Positions 16,836 through 26,300 of a stretch of 64,000 nt of DNA are shown one piece after another. The position numbers and the translations under genes were made by a program. The notes under the pieces were generated by a model, which was not told where the DNA came from, made no database searches, and worked only from the letters and a program-made list of their open reading frames with translations. The stretch comes from Streptomyces marianii. Its GTDB lineage: Bacteria > Actinomycetota > Actinomycetes > Streptomycetales > Streptomycetaceae. The stretch lies in contig NZ_VAWE01000001.1 of the NCBI RefSeq assembly GCF_005795905.1, positions 1,364,001 through 1,428,000 on the forward strand. The letters are read 5' to 3'. Position 1 is the stretch's first letter, and the number at the start of each line of letters is the position of its first letter.

Positions 16836-17969
16836 TCAGGAGAGGAAGTCCCTCGCGACCGACTCCGCGACCCGCTCCAGCAGCGGACCGGCCTGGGCCA
16901 TGCAGGCCGCGGGATCGGGCTCCAGCTCCAGGAGCGCGTAGGCGCGCCGGATGCCCGCGCCGGCGAGCGCGTCCCGTTCGAGTGCGAGCCGGCCGCAGAC
17001 CGCGACGACGTCGATGCCCTTCGCGCGGGCGGCCGCGGCGACGCCGGCCGGGGCCTTGCCGTGCAGGGTCTGCTCGTCGAGGGAACCCTCGCCGGTGACG
17101 ACCAGGGTCGCCCGGGACAGCGCGTCGGCGAATCCGAGGATGTCGAGCATCACCTCGATACCCGGCCGGAAGCCCGCCCCCAGGGCCACCAGCGCGCCGT
17201 AGCCGATGCCGCCGGCCGCGCCGGCGCCGGGCCGCTCGGCCTGCTCGGGGCCCAGCAGCGAGGCGTAGTGGGCGAGTGCCGCGTCCAGGACGGCGATGTC
17301 CTCGGGCGACGCGCCCTTCTGGGGGCCGAAGACGGCCGGCGCCCCCTTGGGCCCGGTCAGCGGGTTGTCGACATCGCTGGCGAGGACCAGCTGCACGTCC
17401 TCGAAACGGGCGTCCAGCCCGGACAGGTCCGCGGTCGCCACGTCGATCAGCGCACCCCCACCGGGACCGACGGGCTCGCCGTCCCCGTCCAGGAAACGCG
17501 CGCCGAGCGCGGCCAGCATCCCCGCGCCGCCGTCGGTGGTGGCGCTGCCGCCGACGCCGAAGACGATCGTCCGCGCGCCCGCGTCGAGGGCGGCGCGCAG
17601 CAGCTCGCCCGAGCCGTACGTGGTCGCCGTGAGCGGCGCGAAGACCCCGTCGGGCAGGTGCTGGAGTCCGGACGCCTCGGCCATCTCCACCACCGCGGTC
17701 GTGCCGCGCAGGGCGTACGACGCCGTCACGGGCTCCCCGAGCGGGCCGGTCACCGCGACCTGACGGCGTTCGAACCCGGCCGCCACGGCGGCGGCCACCG
17801 TACCGTCGCCGCCGTCTGCGACCGGCAGGGTCTCCACCGGGAGGTCCGGGACGACACGCCGGAGTCCGGCCGTCACCCGCTCCGCGACCTGCACGGCCGT
17901 GAGCGAGCCCTTGAACTTGTCCGCCGCCACGAGCACCCGTGCGGCAGTAACTGCTCCGTCCGCCACCAT
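16836..17969 (-). CDS. glxK: Glycerate kinase
   Basis: A 377-residue GlxK-family kinase. The N-terminal VLVAADKFKGSLTA, the LPVADGGDGT motif, the GVGGSATTDGGAGML loop and the VVTGEGSLDEQT motif are all hallmarks of the family. It phosphorylates D-glycerate to 2-phosphoglycerate with ATP, in glyoxylate/glycerate assimilation. TTG 17972 precedes ATG 17969, and the ATG is preferred. The gene is monocistronic and divergent from the ADP-ribosylglycohydrolase gene 650 bases away. A link to glyoxylate released by the ethylmalonyl-CoA pathway is metabolically plausible, but not shown by gene order. Confidence 0.92.
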   Translation of the reverse strand: MVADGAVTAARVLVAADKFKGSLTAVQVAERVTAGLRRVVPDLPVETLPVADGGDGTVAAAVAAGFERRQVAVTGPLGEPVTASYALRGTTAVVEMAEASGLQHLPDGVFAPLTATTYGSGELLRAALDAGARTIVFGVGGSATTDGGAGMLAALGARFLDGDGEPVGPGGGALIDVATADLSGLDARFEDVQLVLASDVDNPLTGPKGAPAVFGPQKGASPEDIAVLDAALAHYASLLGPEQAERPGAGAAGGIGYGALVALGAGFRPGIEVMLDILGFADALSRATLVVTGEGSLDEQTLHGKAPAGVAAAARAKGIDVVAVCGRLALERDALAGAGIRRAYALLELEPDPAACMAQAGPLLERVAESVARDFLS

Positions 17970-18620
17970 CAATCCCTTGCTTTCGAACAGGCAGTCGCGC
18001 CGACCCGACCCTATCCGCAGCCGCCCCTTTTTGAAAGCGGACAGAATCCGTCCTATATGCCCCTCGGCCTGCGACGCAGCGGGAACCCGGAGAAGTCCGG
18101 AACCCCGGGAAGCCCCGGCAGCCCGGGAGCCGCGGGATCCGCGAAGACGTCAGGGCATGCCGCGAGGAGTCACCCCCCCTCGGCCGCCGGGCGGCCGACC
18201 TCGGCGCGGCCGAGCAGCGGTACACCGAGCGGCAGGGGCCCCCGTGCCTCGTAGGGCCCGGCCTGGGGCGCTTTCCGGCTCGGGGACCACGAGCACGAAT
18301 CCGGGATCACCGACAGCAGCTCCGCCCCGTTCCGGAGGCGGGACCCCGCACACGGCGCGGGCCGGTGCAGGCGGCGCGGGCCGTGCGCAGGCGACGCCGG
18401 CCGTGCGCGAGCGGCGGCGACGCCGACGACCTCGGGGAGGGGGACGCCGAGCAGGCAGTCGTCGCGGGACGCCGAGGAGCACCGGACGCCCGCGGTGAGG
18501 ACTCCGTCACGTGCCGGCCCCGTTCGGTGCGTCCTCGGCGTCATGCACGACCGGCGCCGCCCCGACGACCCGCGGACGGGCCTCCCCGGTTCCCGGGCCG
18601 CGACGGGGTACACCCGAGTC
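17970..18620. other. Intergenic region between glxK and the ADP-ribosylglycohydrolase gene
   Basis: About 650 bases between divergent genes. The first 100 bases (to 18060) include a less GC-rich stretch with TTTTTGAAAGCGGACAGAAT and are probably promoter DNA. The remainder is GC-rich simple sequence with short imperfect repeats of GCGGGCCGTGCGC around 18355-18420. Open frames on both strands lack family resemblance, so none is called. Confidence 0.45.
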
Positions 18621-19697
18621 ATGACGCATCCAGCCACGCCCCAGGGCCCGACGACCGCCGACCGGATCCTCGGCGGCTGGCTGGGCCGGATCGCGGGCAA
18701 CATGCTCGGCAAGCCCGTCGAGCGCGGCGACTACTGGACGCGTGACCGGATCGACCGCTATCTGCGGGCCGCCGGCGCGCTGCCGCTCACGGACTACCTC
18801 CCCGAGCCGCCTCCCGGCACGGCCGCGGACTTCGAGCTGCGCCCCGAATGGCGAGCGTGCGTGCGCGGCCGGATCCACGGCAGCTGCCGGGACGACGACG
18901 TGGACTACGCGATCCTCGGCCTGCATCTGCTGGAGACCCACGGTTTCACGTTCACCACCGAGCAGGTCGGCGAACTGTGGCTGCTGCGCCTGCCGTTCCT
19001 GCAGACCTTCACCGCCGAGCGGGCCGCGTACCGCAATCTCACCGCCGGTCTGCGGCCACCGCTGACCGCCACGTACGACAATCCGTACCAGGAGTGGATC
19101 GGCGCGCTGATCCGCGCCGACGTCTTCGGCTGGACGAGCCCCGGCGACCCGGTGCGGGCCGCCTCGCTCGCCCGCCGGGACGCGGTGCTCTCGCACACGG
19201 GCAACGGGGTGTACGGAGCGATGTGGGCGGCCGCGCTGATCGCCGCGGCGTTCACGGCCGCCGATGCCCGGGAGGCGATCGAGACGGCCCTTGCCAGGAT
19301 CCCGGCGAGCAGCAGGTTCGCCCGTGCCGTCCGCCGTACGGCGGCGCTGTACGACGCCGGCGTGCCCTGGGCCGCCGCGCTCGACGAACTCGACGGGGAG
19401 ACCGGCCGCCTCGGCTGGATCCACGCCGTCCCGAACGCCGCCGTCATCACGGCCGGACTGCTCTACGGCGAGGGGGACTTCACCTCCACCGTCGCGCTGA
19501 CCGTGCGCGGCGGACTGGACACCGACTCCAACGGGGCGACGGCGGGCTCGGTGGCCGGGGTGCTGTGCGGTGCCGCCGGCATTCCACCGCAGTGGACCCG
19601 GCCGCTGGAGGACCGCGTGCGCAGTGCCGTGTTCGGCTTCGACGGCACACGAATCGGTGAACTCGCGGACCGAACCGCTCGTTTGGCCGCAGCCTGA
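18621..19697 (+). CDS. ADP-ribosylglycohydrolase family protein
   Basis: A 358-residue protein of the ADP-ribosylation/crystallin J1 (ARH/DraG) family. It begins with ADRILGGWLGRIAGNMLGKP. Metal-site elements are recognisable as DDDVDYAILGLHLLE and, near the C-terminus, the DTDSNGATAGSVAGVL motif with the paired Asp residues that coordinate Mg2+. Such enzymes remove ADP-ribose from proteins or small molecules. The frame opens at 18495, but the ATG at 18621 matches the usual N-terminus. No Shine-Dalgarno is visible, so leaderless expression is possible. The substrate is unknown. Confidence 0.85.
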   Translation: MTHPATPQGPTTADRILGGWLGRIAGNMLGKPVERGDYWTRDRIDRYLRAAGALPLTDYLPEPPPGTAADFELRPEWRACVRGRIHGSCRDDDVDYAILGLHLLETHGFTFTTEQVGELWLLRLPFLQTFTAERAAYRNLTAGLRPPLTATYDNPYQEWIGALIRADVFGWTSPGDPVRAASLARRDAVLSHTGNGVYGAMWAAALIAAAFTAADAREAIETALARIPASSRFARAVRRTAALYDAGVPWAAALDELDGETGRLGWIHAVPNAAVITAGLLYGEGDFTSTVALTVRGGLDTDSNGATAGSVAGVLCGAAGIPPQWTRPLEDRVRSAVFGFDGTRIGELADRTARLAAA

Positions 19698-19743
19698 CCG
19701 GAAAATACCTCCCCGCGTCCGCGCCGACCGGGAGAATGACCGG

Positions 19744-20142
19744 GTGCCCGAGTACATGGATGTTGCACTGACTGATGGTTCGCAGGTGCGGATGGAGCTG
19801 TCCGGGGCCGGTGAGGCGCTCGCCGTGCCCCCGGGGCCCGCCGGATCCGGTGATCTCCCGGAGGGTTTCGGCACCGTGGTTCCCGTGGCCCGCGGCGGCG
19901 GCGGGGAGGGACGGGCCGCGGTCCGTGCCTCCGAGGCGCTGCGGACCGCGCTGCGCCCCATGGGTCCGCTGCTGGACGAGATCCACTCCGCGGTGGCCGG
20001 GGCCGACAACCCCCCGTCCGAGATCACGGTCGCGTTCGGGGTGGAAATCGGCCAGGACCTCAAGCTGGGCATCGTCGGGGCGAACGGCAAGGCGACCATG
20101 ACCGTGTCGGCCACCTGGCAGCCCGGGGAGCGGCAGAACTGA
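19744..20142 (+). CDS. Trypsin-co-occurring domain (CU044_2847/Trypco1-type) protein
   Basis: A 132-residue protein. Its C-terminal half (ASEALRTALRPMGPLLDEIH, then PSEITVAFGVEIGQDLKLGI and ATMTVSATW) matches the small CU044_2847/Trypco1 family, which occurs beside trypsin-like proteases in conflict-type operons. The fold is a small beta-rich domain of unknown biochemistry. The GTG at 19744 has GGAG at 19731-19734, nine bases upstream, and fixes the start. The stop is three bases from the protease gene, so the two are certainly co-transcribed. This is the first gene of a four-gene cassette. Confidence 0.8.
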   Translation: MPEYMDVALTDGSQVRMELSGAGEALAVPPGPAGSGDLPEGFGTVVPVARGGGGEGRAAVRASEALRTALRPMGPLLDEIHSAVAGADNPPSEITVAFGVEIGQDLKLGIVGANGKATMTVSATWQPGERQN

Positions 20143-20145
20143 TCC

Positions 20146-22320
20146 ATGGGCTGGTTCACACGGCCGACCGCCCCGGCCACCCGCCTCTCGGTGATGTACG
20201 CCGACGGGCGCACGGCCGCGGGCGGAGCGGCACTGCTGTCCCCGCACCGGGTGCTGACCTGCGCCCATGTGGTGAACGACGCGCTCGGGCGGGATCCTTA
20301 CGAGAGCGGGCCGCCCGAGGCGGCCGAACTGACCGTCGCCCTGCACGGCTCGGGGGACCGCGGGCCCGGCCCCCAGCACCGGGCGGCCCGGGTCTCGGTG
20401 TGGGTGCCGCCCCGGCCCGCCGCGTCAACGGCGGTGTGGCGGGGCGACCTCGCGGTCCTCGAACTGACCGAGCCCGCCCCGCCGGGGCCGCGCCCGGTGG
20501 TCTGGCGCGACATGGCCGAGGGCCAGGAGCTGCGGGCCTGGCACGGCGGCGGAGCCGCGATCACCTTCGCGGACACCCGGGTCAAGCTGCAGGAGGACGC
20601 CGTCGGCTATCTCGACGGCGAGCTGTCCGGCGCGGCGATCGGCCCCGGGTTCAGCGGCGGTCCGCTGTGGTCGCTGTCCGACCAGACCGTGGTCGGACTG
20701 GTCGTGGCGCACGTACTTCCGGAATGCGGGCGTCCGCTGGGCGCCCAGGACACGGTGCGCCGCAGCTGGGCTGTGCCGTGGCGAACGGTGCGGGAGGAGC
20801 TGCGACGGGCGGGCGCGGCGGAGGTGCTGGAGGACTGCGCGGTGCACCGCCGGTCGGGCCGTGACGACCCCGCGCCGGGCGTGCTGGCCGCCGAGCTGTG
20901 GCGGCTCCTGGGTGATCCGGTACGCCGGGCCCAGCATGCGCGGGCACTCGCGGCGGCACTGGGGTACGAGCCTCCGGCCGGGGACTCCGCACCGTCCGTG
21001 GAGGAACTGGCGGAGGTGCTGGCGGCCGAGGAGCGGGCGCTGGCGACACTCAGCGAGTCGCTCGCGGCCGCGACCGCGCCGGGGACGGGCCGCGACAGCC
21101 TGGACCGGCTGCTGATCGCCGGCCAGCTGGCCGGGGCGCGGCTGTTGTCGGTGGACGAACACCGTGTGCTCGTCGCCGAGTTGGCGGCTCTCGTGGCCGC
21201 CGACGCGACGCTCCTGCCGCGCGCCGCGCGCGAGGCCCTCCGCTACACACCACTGCCCGGGCCGCTGACCGCGGCCCGGCTGTCCGCGGACGACGTCGGC
21301 CCGGTCGTCACCGAGCTCGAGGCCTATCGCGACGGGGGCGCCCTCCCGGACGGCACCGCGCCGGTCCCCGCCCTGCTCAAGCTGGTCGAGTACGCGGCGG
21401 CGGGTGCGTCCGCCGGGCCCTCCCGGACACTGACCGCCTGGTCGGACCGGGTCGCCGGGCGGCTCGGCGTGCACCGGGCCGCTCTCTCGCAGCGCCGGGG
21501 CGACGCCGCGGCCTGGGCCGCGCACCGCCCCTCCCCCGTCGTCCGCCTCGTGGCGGAGCTCAGCGGTGCGTCGGCCGACCGCGAGGGACGGTTCCGGTGC
21601 GAGGTGTGGGAGGTGCGCGGCGACGGCACGGCCGCCCGGCTCGTCGCTGCGGACCGGCCCCGGAGCCCCGCGGAGATCGGCCGGCTGATCCGCGAGTCCG
21701 CGGAACGCGCGGCGGACGGCGGCCCTCCCGTTGAGCAGATCGACGTCGTCGTCGGCCGGGACGGTCTCGAACTCGACGTGGACGAGTGGGACGCGGGCAG
21801 CCCGTTCGACTTCCTGCGGGGGGTGCCGCTGGGTGTGACGTACCGGGTCGCCATGCGGTGCCCCGAGGTGAGCGCCCGCGCCCCGCGGCGCGAGGCCGAA
21901 CTGCGGCGGCGCTGGGAGAGCGGCCACACCGTTCCGCTGGTCGTGGACGAGCGGACCTCCTCCCCCGAGCGGGTGTACTCGCTGCTCGCCAGCAGCCACC
22001 GGGACACCGCCCAGGTCGTGGTGCACGGCCCGCCCGGGGACCGCGAGCGCCTGGTGCAGCTGTGCCTGGCCGTGGGAGTGCCCGTGGTGCTCTGGGACCG
22101 GCAGGCGGAGGGGCACGAGCACGCTCACCGCCTCGACGCGGTCACGCCCGCCGGTCCGCTGCACCAGCTCCCCGAGCGCGTACGGCACTTCCGGGCGGAG
22201 CGCTACGGCGCCCAGGCACCCGGCGGCGCACGTCCCTCGCTGGTGTGGGAGGACACCGAGCTCCCGCTGCCCGGCGGGCTCGAACTGCTGGACCCCGCGG
22301 AAGGAGCGGACATCCGATGA
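20146..22320 (+). CDS. Trypsin-like serine protease with VMAP-type C-terminal effector-associated region
   Basis: A 724-residue protein. Residues 1-220 form a trypsin-like domain with a readable catalytic triad: His41 in LTCAHVV, Asp101 in GDLAVLEL and Ser170 in GPGFSGGPLW. There is no signal peptide, so it acts in the cytoplasm. A helical middle region (about 240-420) resembles effector-associated adaptor domains. The C-terminal part (about 450-724, with LGVHRAALSQRRGD, LRGVPLGVTYRVAMRCPE and VPVVLWDRQA) matches the VMAP-C region described for vWA-MoxR-associated proteins. Its ATGA junction couples it to the MoxR ATPase gene. I infer a proteolytic effector whose activity is gated by its neighbours. 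Confidence 0.8.
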   Translation: MGWFTRPTAPATRLSVMYADGRTAAGGAALLSPHRVLTCAHVVNDALGRDPYESGPPEAAELTVALHGSGDRGPGPQHRAARVSVWVPPRPAASTAVWRGDLAVLELTEPAPPGPRPVVWRDMAEGQELRAWHGGGAAITFADTRVKLQEDAVGYLDGELSGAAIGPGFSGGPLWSLSDQTVVGLVVAHVLPECGRPLGAQDTVRRSWAVPWRTVREELRRAGAAEVLEDCAVHRRSGRDDPAPGVLAAELWRLLGDPVRRAQHARALAAALGYEPPAGDSAPSVEELAEVLAAEERALATLSESLAAATAPGTGRDSLDRLLIAGQLAGARLLSVDEHRVLVAELAALVAADATLLPRAAREALRYTPLPGPLTAARLSADDVGPVVTELEAYRDGGALPDGTAPVPALLKLVEYAAAGASAGPSRTLTAWSDRVAGRLGVHRAALSQRRGDAAAWAAHRPSPVVRLVAELSGASADREGRFRCEVWEVRGDGTAARLVAADRPRSPAEIGRLIRESAERAADGGPPVEQIDVVVGRDGLELDVDEWDAGSPFDFLRGVPLGVTYRVAMRCPEVSARAPRREAELRRRWESGHTVPLVVDERTSSPERVYSLLASSHRDTAQVVVHGPPGDRERLVQLCLAVGVPVVLWDRQAEGHEHAHRLDAVTPAGPLHQLPERVRHFRAERYGAQAPGGARPSLVWEDTELPLPGGLELLDPAEGADIR

Positions 22321-23303
22321 CAGGGCGTCAGGGCGAGGTGGAGAGCGGCTGGCGGCTGTTCCGGGGCGACGGCCGGGACCGGGAAGTGGCGTTCCCCGAC
22401 CCTCCGCCATGGCGGCGCTTCGACGGCACGGCCGGGAGCGCCCGGGAGACCGGCGCGCCGCGGCCGCTGCCCTACCTCATCGGCGACGCCGAGGCCGACG
22501 TCGTCAACGCCGCGCTGCATCTGCGCAGGCCGCTGCTGGTGACCGGCCGCCCCGGAACCGGCAAGTCGTCGCTCGCGTACGCCGTCGCCCACGAGCTGAG
22601 GCTCGGCCGGGTGCTGAGCTGGCACGTCAACAGCCGGGCCACGCTCCAGGACGCCCTCTACCGCTACGACGCGATCGGCCGGCTGCGCGAGACCAATCTG
22701 CGCCGTGACCGGGGTGAGGGGGCCGGTGGGCCGGACATCGGCTCCTATGTGCGCCTCGGGCCGCTGGGTACGGCGCTCGTCCCCGGACGCCGGCCCCGTG
22801 TGCTGCTCGTCGACGAGCTCGACAAGGGCGACGTGGACCTGCCGAACGATCTGCTCGGCGTCTTCGAGGAGGGCGAGTTCGAGATCCCGGAACTCGCGCG
22901 GCTGCCCGAGGAGCAGGCCGCCGTCGAGGTGCTGACCGCCGATCCCCGGACGCGGACCGAGGTGGTGCGCGGCCGGGTGCGCTGCTCCGAGTTCCCCGTC
23001 GTCGTCATCACCAGCAACGGCGAGCGGGACTTCCCGCCCGCGTTCCTGCGCCGCTGCGTCCGGCTCGACCTTCCCGAGCCGGACGAGGAGCGGCTGGTGG
23101 AGATCGTCCGGGCCCATCTGGGCGAAGGGGCCGCGCCGGACGGCGCGGACGAGCTGCTGCACGCGTTCCTGGCCCGGCGCGGACGCGGGGAGCTGGCCAC
23201 CGACCAGCTGCTGAACGCGGTGTTCCTGCGCAGGGGCGGGATCGACCTCGACGCCGACGGGCTGCTGGACGCCGTACTGCACCGGCTCGGCGGGACGGTG
23301 TAG
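22317..23303 (+). CDS. MoxR-type AAA+ ATPase
   Basis: A 328-residue AAA+ ATPase of the MoxR/dynein-related group. Walker A is GRPGTGKSS with Lys83. Walker B is LLVDELDKGDVDLPND with Asp166/Glu167. Sensor 1 is VVVITSNGERDFPPAFLRR, including the arginine finger, and a helical lid follows. MoxR proteins remodel vWA-containing partners. Here the likely client is the vWA-like giant protein encoded five bases downstream, or the protease encoded upstream. The ATG at 22317 overlaps the protease stop codon. Confidence 0.9.
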   Translation: MTGRQGEVESGWRLFRGDGRDREVAFPDPPPWRRFDGTAGSARETGAPRPLPYLIGDAEADVVNAALHLRRPLLVTGRPGTGKSSLAYAVAHELRLGRVLSWHVNSRATLQDALYRYDAIGRLRETNLRRDRGEGAGGPDIGSYVRLGPLGTALVPGRRPRVLLVDELDKGDVDLPNDLLGVFEEGEFEIPELARLPEEQAAVEVLTADPRTRTEVVRGRVRCSEFPVVVITSNGERDFPPAFLRRCVRLDLPEPDEERLVEIVRAHLGEGAAPDGADELLHAFLARRGRGELATDQLLNAVFLRRGGIDLDADGLLDAVLHRLGGTV

Positions 23304-23307
23304 CCGG

Positions 23308-26300
23308 GTGTGGCGGGAGCTGCGGCGGGTCCTCGGGGACAGCGGGATCGAGCTGGCCCACGAGGAGTTGCTGGACGCGGTGTGGCTGGCGGAGCGGCTG
23401 CCGCCCCGCGCGTCGGCGGCGCTCGGCGCCGCCGCGGCCGGCGGCGCGCCACAGCCGCCCGTGGCTCCCCCCGACGACGGCGCGACCGGGGTGCCGGGCG
23501 AGGCGGCGCCCTCGGCGCCCTCCCGCGGTATGTCGCCCGCCGGACCGCCGGGGAACGGGCAGGCCGTCTCCGCCGGCGCGGGAGGTGGCCCCCGTCCCGG
23601 CCGCCCGGCGGGTCCGCCCCCGGGCACCGGACTGCACGGGGCGCCGTACGTCCGGGACACCCGCCCGCGCGGCTCGGACCCGTCGACGCGGGTGACACCG
23701 CGTCCCGCCGTGCCGGTGCGTGCCCCGGAGGCCCGGGTGCTGGCCTCGGCCGAGCTGCGTCTGGGCCGGGCGCTCCGGCCCCTGAAGCAGCTGCGCCCGG
23801 ACGGTCGGGCCCATGAGATGGACGAGCCGGCCACGGTGGCCGCCATGGCCGAGACCGGGCTGCCGGACGTGGTGCTGCGTCCCGCCCGGACCCGCTGGCT
23901 CGACCTGGCCCTGGTCGTGGACGACGGGGTGTCGATGCTGCTGTGGCAGCGGCTCGCGGCCGAGACCCGGCGGCTGCTGGAGCGCAGCGGCGCGTTCCGC
24001 GACATCCGGGTCTACTCGCTCGACAGCAGAAGCCCCGGCGCCCCGGCGCTGGGCCACCGTCCCTTCGCCCCGGACCCGGCACCGCTCCCGCTCACCGCGG
24101 TCGCGGACCCCTGCGGGCACACCCTGCTGCTCGTCGTCAGCGACGGTGTGGGGCCTGCCTGGCGGGACGGCCGGATGCACCGCGCGCTGGAACGGGCCGC
24201 CGCGCTCGGCCCGACGGCCGTACTGCACGCCCTGCCGCATCGGCTCTGGGCCGGCTCGGGCATCCGTGCCGAACCGTGGCGGGTGACCACCCTGCGGCGC
24301 GGCGCGGCGAACCGCACTTGGAGGGTCGCCGACCCGGTGCTGCCGCCCGAACTCGCCCCGTACACCGGGGTTCCCGTGCCGGTGCTGGCTCCGGATCCCG
24401 ATTCGGTGGGGGCCTGGGCGCGGCTCGTCGGCTCCTCCGGGACCTCGGTGGTGCTTCCGCTGCTGGCACCGAGCACCCCGGCTCGTCCCTACGCCGCGAC
24501 CCGCACGGGCGGCGGCGACGGTCTGCTGAGGTTCCGGAACGCGTCGTCCCCCCAGGCCTACCGGCTGGCGGCGCATCTGGCGGCGGTGGCGCCGGTGTCG
24601 GTGCCCGCGATGCGGCTGGTCCAGGAGGCGCTGGGGCCCGACGTCGACACGGGCCATCTGGCGGAGGTCTTCCTCGGCGGGCTGATGCGCGGGGCGGACG
24701 GGCCGGAGGGGGATCTGCTGCCGCAGCACCGCGGGTTCGACTTCGCCGAGGACGCCCGACGCATCCTGCTGGACACGGTCCCGCCCTCGGACCTGCTCCG
24801 CACCACCCGCGCCGTCACCCTGCGCATGGACGAGCTCGTCGACCGGACGGCCGGATTCCCGGCGTGGCTGCCGCACCCCTCGGGCCGGGACACGGTGGCC
24901 GGGGACGCGCTGCCGTTCGGCTGGGTGGACGCGCGACTGCGGCGACGGTTGGGCATGCCCGCCCAGTCCAGCACGGCGTCGGTGGACGCGGAGCCGGCCG
25001 ACGCGGTGTCGACCGGCTCAGAACGGGTTCGCAAGAATCCGGTCCGCACGCACCCCGCCGGCACGGATCCGGTCCGCACGGATGCAGCCTCTCCCACCGC
25101 GACCCCGCCGAACGCCCGGGAGGCGAACGGTTTGGCTGCCGCGACACCGGCGCACGGGGGGCGGGCTCCGCAGCCGGGACCCGCGGCGCGGACGGAGGCG
25201 ACACCAGGGGCACCGGGAGCACCGAGTGCCGACAAGGCGCCGTCCTCCCCCGTGCCGCCGTCGTTCGTCGACCGGCCCGGTACTGCCTGGGTGTCGCGGC
25301 ACCCCGCGGAGGAACCGCGTACCGCCGGCCCGTACCGGCTCGTCGCCCGCAGACTCGGCGGTTGGCCGCGGATCGGCGTCTTCCTCGGCACGGCCGGCAA
25401 CCACGCCTCGTACGTCCTGCTCCGGGTCCCCGAGTCCCTGGACCGGGACACGGCCGTGGACCTGCTGACCACCGAGGCCGAGGCGCTGATCCGGCTCGGC
25501 GCCGCACACGCCCCGCGGCTGCTCGGCGTGAGCACCCACAGCGGGACGGGGTGGCTGGCCACCGAGTGCCTGACGAACCCGGTGACCGGCGAGCCCGCCG
25601 ACACCCTGCTCACCCGCCGCGCCCGCGACGGCGCCCTTTCCCCCGAGCGGTTCCTCTCCGTGGGACGGCGATTCACCGCAGCCATGGCGAAGGCCCACAG
25701 CGAGGACCTGGTGCACGGCACGCTGCTGCCCGGCTCGGTTCTGATCGCGGGCGACGACGTCCGCGTCACGGGCTGGATGACCGCGTCGGTGGACGGCGCG
25801 CACAGCCCGCACCGGCGGATGTTCGTCCAGCCGGTCGAGTACGAGGCGCCCGAGCTCACCGGCTCCCCCGAAGGGCCCACCAGGGCGTCGGACGTGTACG
25901 CGGTCGGGTCGCTCCTCCTCGCGGCCGTGACCGGCCGGTGGGGAACGTCCTTCTCCAGCACGACCGTTCCACCGGTTCCGGGAGTGCCGGCGGAGGTGTC
26001 CGCGCTGCTCGCCGACTGCGTCGCCCAGAACCCTTCTGCCCGCCCCTCGGCGGAAGAGCTGCTGTGGGCGTTCGCCCCGGAGAGCCGCCCCGCGCTCCCC
26101 GCGCTCCCCGCCGTCCCGCTCGGCCGGGACGACGCGGGACGGACGGTCCCGCTCGACGTCAACGGGCCGGAGCACGGCGGCGCCGGACCGCACGGTCTCG
26201 TACGGGGCGGGGCGGACTCCGAGCGCCGGGCCCTGCTCTCCGGCATCGTGCAGGGGCTCACCGAGTCCTGCGCGCCCGACACCCTCACGGTCGTCTGCGC